Origin: Clostridia bacterium
GTDB taxonomy: Bacteria > Bacillota > Clostridia > Oscillospirales > Acutalibacteraceae
Length of the DNA: 64,000 nucleotides
NCBI GenBank assembly: GCA_017436225.1
Contig: JAFSDM010000001.1
Span: 1 to 64,000 of the forward strand
Direction: 5' to 3'
This document shows positions 25,172 to 32,944 of the stretch, piece by piece. Below the pieces are notes generated by a model. It was not told where the DNA came from, did no database searches, and saw nothing but the letters and a program-made list of their open reading frames with translations. The position numbers and the translations under genes were made by a program. The stretch's first letter is position 1. Each line of letters begins with the position of its first letter.

Positions 25172-27085
25172 ATGGAAAAAAGATGTAAAAATTGTATGGA
25201 GAAGCTGACAGACGGCCTTTGCCCCGTTTGTGGCTTTAAGGCTAGGTCGGAGGATGCCGAAGTCCTTTTAAAATCCAGATATTCTTTAGGCTCTGTTTTT
25301 TGTGAAACGCTTGACAGTATAGTTTACATAGCCTATGATAACGAGCTGAACAAAAAGGTTTTTGTTCGTGAATTTGTAGGAGAAAATATAATAAAGCTCT
25401 GTGAAAATGAGCAAACAGATATTTTAAATGGGCGCTTTTTAAACACCGCAAAGGCTACCGCAGGTATAAGTCTGTGCGACCTTTTACCCCGCACAATAGA
25501 TACCTTTTGCGAAAACAACAAAGCCTTTTGGGTTACCGATTATTTTGAGGGGCAAAGCCTTAAAACTCTGTTAAAATCGGGTGTTAAAATCAGTCCCGCA
25601 AGCGCTTTAAATATTGCCGCTCTGCTTTTAAAGGGCGTTAGACATATTCATAGCTCGGGCAGTGTTTTTGGCAATATTTCGCCCGAAACGGTTTATATTC
25701 TTAAAAACAACTCGGTAAGGCTTTTCGGCATTAGCAGTCCCTTTTATGATTTCACAGAGGACACAAACGCAAGAGCAGAATTTCTTAATCCGTCATACGC
25801 CGCTCCCGAGCTTTTTATAAACACCGAAAAAATTACCGCCGCCTGTGACGTTTACTCTGTTGCGGCAATTTTATACCGAATTATTACTAAAAAAATTCCA
25901 CCCATTAGCTTTTTAAGGGTGGGGGGCGATACAGTTTTTTCCTTAAAAGCTGACAATTCAGCCATCAATAAAGAAACCGCAACCGCCATTTTAAACGCCT
26001 TTAACTGGCACACCAAAAAGCGTACCCCATCGCCCGATGCCTTTTTAAAAGAGCTTTCGGAAAAATCGGTTAAAAGAATGCTTTCGGGCAGAATAATTTT
26101 CGCAAATATTCTTGGCTTTTGGCAAAATTTGTTTGACTCGCTGCTGCTTAAATTTAAATCTGAGAAAAAGCCAAGTAAACCAAAAACTCATAATAAAAAT
26201 AAAACCAAAAGGTCTATGCTTTGGCTTATTATAACCCTTCCCGCGCTTCTTTTGGTAGCTTTAATTATCTGTCTTATTTTACTGCTTCCCAAAAATTCAG
26301 CAAATGTTGCGGGTAATTTATCCTCCTCCAATCAAAGCGAGGATGAGTGGTATTACGGAAATGGCTCCGAAACACCAAAAACCGAGTCAAATTACAGCTA
26401 TGGCGGTTATTCAAGCAAAAATCAAAGCTCCGCCGAAAAAACAAGCTCTGTAGTTTCTGACACACTCGGTCCCAATTTGATTGAGTGCCCCGATTTCACA
26501 GGTTATTTTACCCATCAGTTATCCGCTATTCTTGAAGATAATAACCTTTTACTTGGTGAGATAATCTACGAATATTCTGCCGTGGCGCCTGTTGACTCTA
26601 TCATATCACAGAGCGTAAAAAGCGGAGAAATTATTAAAAAAGGCTCCAGAATTGACCTTGTTGTAAGCGCAGGCAAGGCAAAGCTACCCGAAATTTCAGG
26701 TTTAGAGCTTCACAAGGCAATTGACGCCCTTAAAATTTCGGGCTTTAAGAATTTTGAGCTTAGCTTCACCGCGTCTGATAATGCAATAGGCACCGTGCTA
26801 GAGGCAAATTTTGAAAGTGAGGCGGAGGCAGACCTGAACTGTAAAATTTTAATCACCGTTTCAGGCGAGGAGGCAACCGTTTTGGATTATCAGGATAAAA
26901 CAGTTGCAGAAATTAAGGCTCTTTCAAGTGATTTTTCTTTTGAATTTGTGCTTCAAAACGGCGAAGCTCTACCCGAAAATGCCGATTTTGGCACCTACAC
27001 GGTGGTTGCGCAAAGCTATGAGAAAAACAAAAGGGCGTATAAGGGTATGACCATAACCCTTACCGCCGTAAGCTTTGAAGACTAA
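25172..27085 (+). CDS. transmembrane zinc-ribbon/pseudokinase protein with PASTA-like repeats
   Basis: A 637-aa protein. In order: a four-cysteine zinc ribbon CKNCMEKLTDGLCPVCG (residues 5-21), a protein-kinase-like domain (about 36-300), a basic linker, one transmembrane helix (about 350-373), a Ser/Asn/Tyr-rich spacer and three PASTA-like units (about 435-500, 503-568, 569-637). The kinase landmarks are altered: the VAIK lysine is Arg (VFVREF, residue 66), the HRD loop reads FGNISPE (166-172) and the DFG region reads LFGIS. APE survives as AAPE (210-213). It therefore looks like a pseudokinase version of the PrkC/PknB wall-sensing kinases. Start ATG 25172 is preferred over GTG 25157 on family grounds, though the ribosome site is poorly spaced for both. 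Not linked to a PrpC phosphatase here. Confidence 0.75.
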   Translation: MEKRCKNCMEKLTDGLCPVCGFKARSEDAEVLLKSRYSLGSVFCETLDSIVYIAYDNELNKKVFVREFVGENIIKLCENEQTDILNGRFLNTAKATAGISLCDLLPRTIDTFCENNKAFWVTDYFEGQSLKTLLKSGVKISPASALNIAALLLKGVRHIHSSGSVFGNISPETVYILKNNSVRLFGISSPFYDFTEDTNARAEFLNPSYAAPELFINTEKITAACDVYSVAAILYRIITKKIPPISFLRVGGDTVFSLKADNSAINKETATAILNAFNWHTKKRTPSPDAFLKELSEKSVKRMLSGRIIFANILGFWQNLFDSLLLKFKSEKKPSKPKTHNKNKTKRSMLWLIITLPALLLVALIICLILLLPKNSANVAGNLSSSNQSEDEWYYGNGSETPKTESNYSYGGYSSKNQSSAEKTSSVVSDTLGPNLIECPDFTGYFTHQLSAILEDNNLLLGEIIYEYSAVAPVDSIISQSVKSGEIIKKGSRIDLVVSAGKAKLPEISGLELHKAIDALKISGFKNFELSFTASDNAIGTVLEANFESEAEADLNCKILITVSGEEATVLDYQDKTVAEIKALSSDFSFEFVLQNGEALPENADFGTYTVVAQSYEKNKRAYKGMTITLTAVSFED

Positions 27086-27095
27086 TAAGGTTAGG

Positions 27096-27116
27096 GTGAG
27101 CAGTTAAACCCGAACC
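27096..27116 (+). repeat. 21-bp intergenic motif, copy 2 (upstream of proC)
   Basis: GTGAGCAGTTAAACCCGAAC plus one C, one base different from 3520-3540. It lies about 58 bases before the proC start. Confidence 0.5.
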
Positions 27117-27174
27117 CGCCTCAAAGCGGTATATTTCGGCGCTTTTTACCCAATTTAATTTAAGGAGAATATAA

Positions 27175-27975
27175 ATGAAAAAAGTAGGATTTATAGGCGT
27201 TGGTAACATTGCAAACGCCATAATAAGCGGAGCTGTAAAAAGCAAAATTCTATCTCCGCAAAATATTATATTATATGATGTTAATGAACAAAAGCTTTTA
27301 AATTTTGCCAAAAACGGCTACCTGATTGCAAAAACACCTGAAGAGTTGGCAGTTCTTTCAGATATTTTATTTTTAACTGTAAAGCCGCAAATTTTGCCCA
27401 CCGTTTTAGAGGATTTAAAGCCCCATTTAAAGGATGATACCTTAATAATTTCGCCCGTCGCGGGGGTAAAAATTGAAAAAATAAATTCCGCTCTTGGCGG
27501 GAATAAAAAAATCATTCGAGTTATGCCCAACACTCCGCTTATGTATTCGGCGGGCGCCACCGCTATTTCGATTGGTAAGGGCGTAACAGATGCGGAAAAA
27601 GACTTTTGTCAGAGCTTGTTTTCTGCATCGGGCGTGACCGCCGTTTTACCCGAAGAGCAGATTGATGCCGTTACCGGTATTTCGGGAAGCTCCCCCGCAT
27701 TTTTTATGCGATTTGCAAGGGAGATTATAAATGAGGGCGTAAATCAGGGAATAAGCTATGAAAACGCCGAGAAATTAGTGCTTGGAACTATGCTTGGCAC
27801 CGCTAAAATGATGCTGCTTAGCGAAAACTCCATCGACGAGCTTATAAAGGCGGTTGCATCCCCCGGCGGTACAACCGAAGCGGGTCTTAATAAAATGGAT
27901 GAGCTTGATTTTAACGGCTCGGTTTCTAAAGTAATTTCCTCAGCGGTCGACCGCTCGAAGGAGCTATCTAAATAA
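27175..27975 (+). CDS. proC: pyrroline-5-carboxylate reductase
   Basis: Last step of proline synthesis, reducing P5C with NAD(P)H. The 266-aa length is normal. The N-terminal Rossmann motif GFIGVGNIANAII is at residues 5-17. The family C-terminal signature reads AVASPGGTTEAGL (about 224-236), and SGSSPAFF lies in the dimer helix region. AAGGAGAA precedes the ATG. The DRTGG gene starts 14 nt later, so the three genes to 29044 are likely one operon. Confidence 0.96.
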   Translation: MKKVGFIGVGNIANAIISGAVKSKILSPQNIILYDVNEQKLLNFAKNGYLIAKTPEELAVLSDILFLTVKPQILPTVLEDLKPHLKDDTLIISPVAGVKIEKINSALGGNKKIIRVMPNTPLMYSAGATAISIGKGVTDAEKDFCQSLFSASGVTAVLPEEQIDAVTGISGSSPAFFMRFAREIINEGVNQGISYENAEKLVLGTMLGTAKMMLLSENSIDELIKAVASPGGTTEAGLNKMDELDFNGSVSKVISSAVDRSKELSK

Positions 27976-27989
27976 AAAGGATGGTTAAA

Positions 27990-28319
27990 ATGAAAGCAAA
28001 CGAACTTTTAACGGCTTGTAATTTTAAGGCGGCAGTAAATTCAGCTCCCGAAAATGAAATAAACTGCATCTACTGCTGTGATTTGCTCAGCATTGTTATG
28101 GGCAAGGCTCCCGCAGGGTCTGCCTGGGTGACCGTAATGGGTAATATGAACTCGGTTGCGGTTGCATCCCTTGCAGAAATTGGCGCAATTATTCTTGCCG
28201 ACGGCATTAAGCCCGATGCTGCCGCACTCACTCGCGCCGAGGAAAACGGAATTAACATTTATTTAAGCGATGACCCCGTTTTTGACACCGCCCTTAAAAT
28301 TCATAAGGCGCTAAGCTAA
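27990..28319 (+). CDS. DRTGG-domain-like small protein
   Basis: A 109-aa cytosolic protein starting at ATG 27990 (AAAAGGATGG upstream). The pattern AGSAWVTVMGNMNSVAVASLAEIGAIILADG and its flanks (here quoted in part: WVTVMGNMNSVAV and IGAIILADG) resemble DRTGG-fold domains, found alone or in phosphotransacetylases and CBS proteins, which may bind nucleotides. The stop overlaps the ATG of the PHP gene in TAATGG. Clostridia often keep these DRTGG and PHP genes together near hydrogenase or kinase genes. Function unknown. Confidence 0.65.
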   Translation: MKANELLTACNFKAAVNSAPENEINCIYCCDLLSIVMGKAPAGSAWVTVMGNMNSVAVASLAEIGAIILADGIKPDAAALTRAEENGINIYLSDDPVFDTALKIHKALS

Positions 28320-29044
28320 TGGAAAAGATTTTTTACGATTTTCACCTTCATTCCTGCCTTTCCCCCTGCGGCGATAATGATATGACCCCCGCCAATATTG
28401 CAGGTATGGCGTTTGTAAACGGGCTTTCGGCAATCGCCCTTACCGACCACAACACCGTGAAAAACTGCACCTCGCTGAAGCTTGCCGCCGAGCAGTACGG
28501 AATTACGGTGCTTTACGGAATGGAGCTTACAACCGACGAAGAGGTGCATACAGTTTGCCTTTTCCCCGATGAAAAATCGGCTAATGAGTGGAACGAATAT
28601 GTTTATTCCAAGCTGCAAAAGATTAAAAATAACACCAAAATTTTCGGTAATCAGTTTATTATGAATGAAACCGATAAAATTATAGGTGAGGAAGAGTTTT
28701 TGCTTATAAACGCTACGAACATTTCCTTTGAAGAGGTTTTCGCACCTGTTTATGAGCTTGGCGGTATTGCCTACCCCGCCCATGTAGATAAAAATGCAAA
28801 CTCTTTAATATCTAACCTTGGTTTTGTGCCGCCTGACAGCACCTTCAAGCTTGCCGAGGTGCATAATTTAGAGTCCCTTGATGCCCTTAAATCCGCCCAT
28901 CCTTATTTTGAAAATTGTACAATTCTTTCATCATCTGATGCCCACTATCTTGAAAATGTGAATGAGGCAAAGCATTTTTTAGAGCTCGATGACCCAAGCC
29001 CTAAGGGAATAATTAATCATTTAAGAAAATTAAACACAAAATAA
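28319..29044 (+). CDS. PHP-domain metal-dependent phosphoesterase
   Basis: A 241-aa PHP-family hydrolase. Metal ligands are visible in DFHLHSCLSPCGDND (residues 7-21), LTDHNTVKN (about 41-49), the mid-chain PAHVDKNANS, and SSSDAHYLENV near the end. Members hydrolyse phosphoesters such as 3'-phosphonucleotides or histidinol phosphate; this short form lacks the histidinol-phosphatase context. Translationally coupled to the DRTGG gene and closed by a terminator 2 nt later. Confidence 0.88.
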   Translation: MEKIFYDFHLHSCLSPCGDNDMTPANIAGMAFVNGLSAIALTDHNTVKNCTSLKLAAEQYGITVLYGMELTTDEEVHTVCLFPDEKSANEWNEYVYSKLQKIKNNTKIFGNQFIMNETDKIIGEEEFLLINATNISFEEVFAPVYELGGIAYPAHVDKNANSLISNLGFVPPDSTFKLAEVHNLESLDALKSAHPYFENCTILSSSDAHYLENVNEAKHFLELDDPSPKGIINHLRKLNTK

Positions 29045-29045
29045 G

Positions 29046-29076
29046 AAGGCTGTGCTAAAAAAATGCACAGCCTTTT
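29046..29076 (+). terminator. terminator of the proC-DRTGG-PHP operon
   Basis: AAGGCTGTGC / GCACAGCCTTTT stem-loop with a T tract. Confidence 0.85.
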
Positions 29077-29225
29077 GAATTTACCTTAAATATATTAAAT
29101 TTTTTAAAAACCTAACAAAATCATTATATCAAATGTATTTTCATATGTCAATAACTTTTGTTTATATGTAACAAATTTCTACCATTTGCATAATAAATAA
29201 TGTTTAACTTTAACAATTTCGTGTA

Positions 29226-29254
29226 TTGAAATTGGGTTTAAAATATGTTATATT
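29226..29254 (+). promoter_or_regulatory. sigma-A type promoter of an orphan transcript
   Basis: TTGAAA (29226-29231), 17 bases, TATATT (29249-29254). A ribosome-like AAAGGA and a 6-codon frame GTG...TAA (29275-29295, MSPMYK) follow within the first 35 transcribed bases. Confidence 0.5.
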
Positions 29255-29261
29255 ATAGACA

Positions 29262-29657
29262 CAGAAAGGAAACGGTGAGTCCGATGTACAAGTAAAAAAG
29301 TTCAAAATTCAATTAAATTTAAGGTTTTAAGAATTCACAAATTAAACAAACAATTAATAGTCAAGTAAAAATTTATATAGATACCTTAAATGGGCAAATT
29401 AAAAAACCTTGAATTTAAAATTGGATTGAGAACTAGAAATAGAAGCCTTCATCAAAAAGAAAAATTCCCACATCAGAGTATCTCGCTTTACGAGAAGAAG
29501 ATTTAAAGAAAGAAATTGTGTTTTGGGAAGAAAAGGAAAAAAGAAGGCGTATTCAGTAGAAAGAGAGGAAAAAAATATGATGCTGGATACTAAGAGCGAA
29601 CAGAAATAACCCTTGACCGCAAAAGATGTGTAAAGAAACATCGGTCAAGGGTTATTT
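29262..29657 (+). ncRNA. orphan 0.4-kb transcription unit with no long ORF
   Basis: It is bounded by the promoter at 29226-29254 and a 16-bp perfect terminator stem at 29604-29657. No frame longer than about 60 codons exists on this strand, and none of those has a start codon at its head. A tiny ORF with a good ribosome site (AGAGG, 8 nt) runs 29577-29609, MMLDTKSEQK, its stop inside the terminator stem; its frame is open further upstream, is very basic (RFTRRRFKER) and has no start. It may be a regulatory RNA, a small-peptide gene, or a decayed gene. No RNA family recognised. Confidence 0.35.
29604..29657 (+). terminator. strong terminator of the orphan unit
   Basis: AAATAACCCTTGACCG / CGGTCAAGGGTTATTT, 16 perfect base pairs, 22-nt loop, followed by CTATTTTTG. 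Confidence 0.8.
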
Positions 29658-29717
29658 CTATTTTTGCAGAAAAATATAATTTGTGTGTCCGCGGATATTC
29701 CGACGGATTTTTTTGTT

Positions 29718-30482
29718 TTATGACTTAATTTTATCTATAACGCCCTTTTCAAGTCGGCTTACCTGCGCTTGTGAAATACCAATTTCCCTTGAAACCTCCA
29801 TTTGAGTTTTGCCGTAAATAAATCTTAGCTTTAGTATTCTTTTTTCACGCTCGCTGAGATTTTTCATAGCCTCCTTAAAGGAAATTTCATCCACCCAGCT
29901 TTCTTCGCTTGTTTTATCGCCTACCTGATCCAGCACAAAAACGGTGTCTCCGCTATCTGAAAAAACAGGCTCGTAGAGCGACATTGGCTCCACCACGCTT
30001 TCAAGTGCCAAAACAATATCGTGCCGTGGGGCGTTAAGCTCACTTGCTATTTCATTTACGGTTGGCTCCCTGCCAAGCTTTGCCGTTAGCTTTTCCTTTG
30101 CCTGCATAGAGCGATACGCCATATCCTTAATGGAACGGCTTACCCTAACATAACTGTTATCCCTTAAATAGCGTCTGATTTCGCCAATTATCATTGGCAC
30201 CGCATAGGTGGAAAACCTCACGTTTTGGCTAATATCAAAATTATCAATCGCCTTAATAAGTCCTATGCACCCAATTTGAAAAAGGTCATCGGGATTTTCA
30301 CCTCTGCCTTGAAACCGCTTAATTACGCTGAGTACAAGCCTTAAATTTCCATTTATAAGCCTTTCCCTATCCGAAACGCTTCCCTCTCTTGCGCTTTGTA
30401 AAAGCTCCCTTTTTTGCGCCTCGCTAAGCACCGGTAAGGTAGAGGTATCTACCCCGCAGATAACAACCTTTCCGTATTGCAC
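29718..30482 (-). CDS. sigG: RNA polymerase sporulation sigma factor SigG
   Basis: Late forespore sigma factor that directs genes for spore DNA protection and germination. The N-terminal KVVICGVDTSTLPVLSE matches the SigG-specific start, followed by region 2 (LVLSVIKRFQGRGENPDDLF, QIGCIGLIKAIDNFD), FSTYAVPMIIGEIRRYLRDN, and region 4 (LSEREKRILKLRFI, EVSREIGISQAQVSRLEKG). I start at GTG 30482: it has GGAAGAAG 8 nt upstream and gives a 254-aa protein that lines up with the Bacillus N-terminus; the frame is open to 30557. Unlike Bacillus it is not beside spoIIGA-sigE. Confidence 0.93.
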   Translation of the reverse strand: MQYGKVVICGVDTSTLPVLSEAQKRELLQSAREGSVSDRERLINGNLRLVLSVIKRFQGRGENPDDLFQIGCIGLIKAIDNFDISQNVRFSTYAVPMIIGEIRRYLRDNSYVRVSRSIKDMAYRSMQAKEKLTAKLGREPTVNEIASELNAPRHDIVLALESVVEPMSLYEPVFSDSGDTVFVLDQVGDKTSEESWVDEISFKEAMKNLSEREKRILKLRFIYGKTQMEVSREIGISQAQVSRLEKGVIDKIKS

Positions 30483-30690
30483 CGCCAACACTTCTTCCGT
30501 TAATAATTTTCGTGTTTTCTTACACATAAAAATTATTACCCGTATGCGGCGCTTCAAACATTTAAAATATTTTTATGGTCGACCGCTTTCACTTGTATTC
30601 GACAGTCATTATATGCTTGTTTTAGATAAATAAAAATGATATAATAGGTTTACCTTGAAGTGAAAATAAATTAAGAGAGAAAAAATAGCT

Positions 30691-31491
30691 ATGATTTTAA
30701 AAACAAGTGCCTTTATTTGCCCCGTTTGTAAAAACAAAACCTTTGATTTGGAAAATTCGCTTCGCTGTATGCTGGGGCACAGCTTTGACAAGGCGAAAGA
30801 GGGTTATATAAATCTACTGCTTAAAAACGCAAGCGGAAAACGCCACGGTGATGACAAGCTGATGGTAAATGCCCGAAAAAGCTTTTTAGATAAGGGCTAC
30901 TACGCCCCTCTGAGAGAGAAAATCGGCGAAATTTTAGGTGAAAATAATGTGGTTTTGGATTCGGGCTGCGGTGAAGGCTATTATACCTCACATTTTGCCG
31001 AAAATAATACCCTTTTAGGAATAGACATTTCTAAGGATGCCATAAAATCCGCCGCCAAAAGATGCAAAAATGCCACCTTTGCGGTAGCAAGCATTGCGCA
31101 AATTCCGCTTGCCGATAAATCGGTAGATGCGGTGATTAACATTTTTGCGCCTGACAGTCCAAATGAATTTTTACGAATTTTAAAGAAAGGCGGCAGACTT
31201 ATAACCGCCACGCCTATGGAACATCACCTTTTTGAGCTTAAAGAGGTAGTTTACAATAATCCGTATAAAAACCCGCCACCCGTATATGAGAAGGATGGCT
31301 TCACCATTAAATCGGTAACCGAAGTTAAGTATAAAATTAACCTTGAAAGCGCCGAGGATATTGAGGCTCTTTTTAAAATGACGCCATATTATTACAAAAC
31401 CTCTGCCGCCGACCAAGAAAAACTAAAATCACTAAGCTCGCTCGAAGTTTCCCTTGAATTTGCCGTAACGGAGTATATTAAAGAAAAATAA
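30691..31491 (+). CDS. 23S rRNA (guanine-N1)-methyltransferase, RlmA family
   Basis: Methylates a guanine in helix 35 of 23S rRNA (G745 in RlmA-I, G748 in RlmA-II) using S-adenosylmethionine. The 266-aa protein has the N-terminal zinc knuckle FICPVCKN...LRCMLGHSFD (Cys10, Cys13, Cys26, His30), the linker KEGYINLLLKN, and a class I methyltransferase core with VVLDSGCGEGYYT (about residues 88-100) and LLGIDISKDAIKSA. Gram-positive members normally modify G748, linked to tylosin tolerance, but this cannot be told from sequence by eye. Divergent from sigG. Confidence 0.88.
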   Translation: MILKTSAFICPVCKNKTFDLENSLRCMLGHSFDKAKEGYINLLLKNASGKRHGDDKLMVNARKSFLDKGYYAPLREKIGEILGENNVVLDSGCGEGYYTSHFAENNTLLGIDISKDAIKSAAKRCKNATFAVASIAQIPLADKSVDAVINIFAPDSPNEFLRILKKGGRLITATPMEHHLFELKEVVYNNPYKNPPPVYEKDGFTIKSVTEVKYKINLESAEDIEALFKMTPYYYKTSAADQEKLKSLSSLEVSLEFAVTEYIKEK

Positions 31492-31552
31492 AAAGGCTTC
31501 CACAAAGGGCGTACAATTAAGGACAGTTCTAAAATTTGTTCTTATCGCCCGA

Positions 31553-31644
31553 TGTATTGCACCACAGGCTGCAATTAAAGAAAGCAAGTAATTGCTGACT
31601 TTATAAAGCGAATTATCCCCACCGAGCAATCGGTGGGGATTTTT
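31553..31644 (+). repeat. cassette junction repeat R1 (coding tail plus terminator)
   Basis: In frame it reads IAPQAAIKESK then TAA (31556-31591), then TTTATAAAGCGA and a terminator stem ATCCCCACCGA / TCGGTGGGGAT (31615-31640) with a T run. The same tail appears at R2 and, shortened, at R3. Between R1 and R2 the Ser codon differs at all three bases (AGC against TCT) yet still encodes Ser, which argues that this frame was once translated. Confidence 0.6.
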
Positions 31645-31651
31645 GTATCTG

Positions 31652-31680
31652 TTGCAAAAATCTATGTAAAATGTTATAAT
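31652..31680 (+). promoter_or_regulatory. sigma-A promoter of cassette 1
   Basis: TTGCAA, 17 bases, TATAAT, starting 8 bases after the R1 terminator and 20 bases before the GTG start of the next gene. Confidence 0.8.
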
Positions 31681-31700
31681 GCAATTAAGAGGTGATAATT

Positions 31701-32171
31701 GTGAATCAAAATAGCGTATGGTTAAAAGCACAAACATTGAAATTGCAAGTTTCCGAAAATATCTTGCCTGAATTTGATATTGGTTTTGACAAAAGAATCC
31801 CAAAAGATGTTGAAGAAGAATTGCGCTCTTTTGTGAAATGGGTTGAAAACAATTATCATTTTCCTATAACATTGTGGGTTGACTTTGAATATAATCATTA
31901 TTTGATTTCCAGTGACGGCAGACGGGTTGACTATCTGTTTTATTGGGCGGATTTTTCCACCTATCCAATATTTGATAACAAGGACGATATTCCGCAAATA
32001 CGGCTTCCTGTACGAACAGAACATAATACGATTGAGGAAATACTTACTTCCTTCATTGAGGCAATAACCGATTATTATGCTTGGCTTTGTAATGAGATAA
32101 GCGAAGGTTATAAAATCAACGAAAATGATGTGGAAGAAATTCTACAAGCGTATTTGCAACATAGAGGTTAA
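31701..32171 (+). CDS. hypothetical acidic protein, cassette 1 (156 aa)
   Basis: I do not recognise a family. It starts at GTG 31701 with AAGAGGTG 6 nt before it. The protein is soluble, acidic and aromatic-rich (LWVDFEYNHYLI, RRVDYLFYWADFSTYPIFDN), with a helical C-terminal half. Size, acidity and cassette context would fit an immunity-type protein of a polymorphic toxin system, but no toxin gene is present in the window, so this is only a suggestion. It has its own promoter and ends 10 bases before repeat R2, whose terminator closes the unit. Confidence 0.7.
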   Translation: MNQNSVWLKAQTLKLQVSENILPEFDIGFDKRIPKDVEEELRSFVKWVENNYHFPITLWVDFEYNHYLISSDGRRVDYLFYWADFSTYPIFDNKDDIPQIRLPVRTEHNTIEEILTSFIEAITDYYAWLCNEISEGYKINENDVEEILQAYLQHRG

Positions 32172-32181
32172 TTTCCCTCTT

Positions 32182-32279
32182 TTGCTGATAGCAGCACAGG
32201 CTGCAATCAAAGAATCTAAGTAATTAGATTTATAAAGCGAAACTATCCACCCTGCCGAACGCTCGGCAGGGTGATTTTT
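32182..32279 (+). repeat. cassette junction repeat R2 (coding tail plus terminator)
   Basis: In frame it reads LLIAAQAAIKESK then TAA (32182-32223), then TTTATAAAGCGA and terminator stem CACCCTGCCGA / TCGGCAGGGTG (32248-32273) with a T run. It is out of frame with the gene before it. Confidence 0.65.
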
Positions 32280-32281
32280 CA

Positions 32282-32310
32282 TTGACAAAGACGTATACAA
32301 AAATTATAAT
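32282..32310 (+). promoter_or_regulatory. sigma-A promoter of cassette 2
   Basis: Perfect TTGACA-17-TATAAT starting 2 bases after the R2 T run. The TTG of its -35 box could be misread as a start codon. Confidence 0.9.
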
Positions 32311-32332
32311 TAAGATAAGGAGGTGTTACATA

Positions 32333-32755
32333 ATGAAAAGAATCGTATGCATCATCTTACCCATTATTCTTATATTTTTATGCTGCTCATGTGGTCTTTT
32401 CGGAAACCAAGAATATGTCTGTAAAGTTGAAGATGTAGCATCTGTACAAATAGTTAGATTGGATAAGTATGTCCAAGGGGAATACCGATACGAATACACC
32501 ATGCTTTCTCAAATTGATGATTTTGATGATTTCGTTGTTCGGCTTAACGCCGTAAAACACTCTGTAAACTGGGGCGACCCGCAGCAAATGGACGAGAGTT
32601 ATGTTGTTGTAAGAATTGAATACCTAAACGGTGATTTTGATTTAATACACCCTGACGCACAGTGTTTTAATAAGAACGGTACAAACAACTATGGTTATTT
32701 CTTCTTTGATGACGAACAGTTTGAAACGCTGATTTCTGATTATATGCCAGAATAA
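32333..32755 (+). CDS. small predicted lipoprotein, cassette 2 (140 aa)
   Basis: It starts at ATG 32333 behind AAGGAGGTG. The signal peptide MKRIVCIILPIILIFLCCSCG ends in a Cys-rich lipobox-like CCSC, so lipid attachment and an outside location are likely. The mature part is acidic and small (EYVCKVEDVASVQIVRLD, then YVVVRIEYLNGDFDLIH), probably a single beta-rich domain. No family recognised. Like cassette 1 it has its own promoter and is followed by the shared tail, here R3 at 32773. Confidence 0.75.
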   Translation: MKRIVCIILPIILIFLCCSCGLFGNQEYVCKVEDVASVQIVRLDKYVQGEYRYEYTMLSQIDDFDDFVVRLNAVKHSVNWGDPQQMDESYVVVRIEYLNGDFDLIHPDAQCFNKNGTNNYGYFFFDDEQFETLISDYMPE

Positions 32756-32772
32756 AACATAATCCCCCTCTT

Positions 32773-32817
32773 TTGCTGATAGCACCGCAGGCTGCAATTA
32801 GTTTTGAGTTAGGTTAA
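32773..32817 (+). repeat. cassette junction repeat R3 (truncated)
   Basis: In frame it reads LLIAPQAAI then diverges to SFELG and TAA. The upstream CCCTCTTTTGCTGATAGCA is shared with R2. The TTTATAAAGCGA and immediate terminator parts are missing; a different hairpin lies 75 bases on. Confidence 0.6.
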
Positions 32818-32892
32818 GGGTTTTAGGTTCTCCTAAAAAGCGGAAAATGTGATATATATTTTCCCTGCTTGTTACGGTATAAGACAAATATT

Positions 32893-32926
32893 AAACGGAT
32901 GTGTAAAAATTTTGCACATCCGTTTT
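32893..32926 (+). terminator. terminator after the cassette array
   Basis: AAACGGATGTG / CACATCCGTTTT hairpin with a T run. Confidence 0.75.
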
Positions 32927-32944
32927 ACTATCTCAAAAAATAAT

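Noticed and set aside
29399..29641. 80-codon minus-strand ORF in the orphan unit
   Set aside because: Phe-rich complement of an A-rich region, no ribosome site, crosses the terminator stem.
31553..32817. Integron-type attC sites between cassettes
   Set aside because: No R/L box core (GTT...AAC) or attC-like imperfect hairpin, and the repeats keep a peptide frame and a rho-independent terminator instead.
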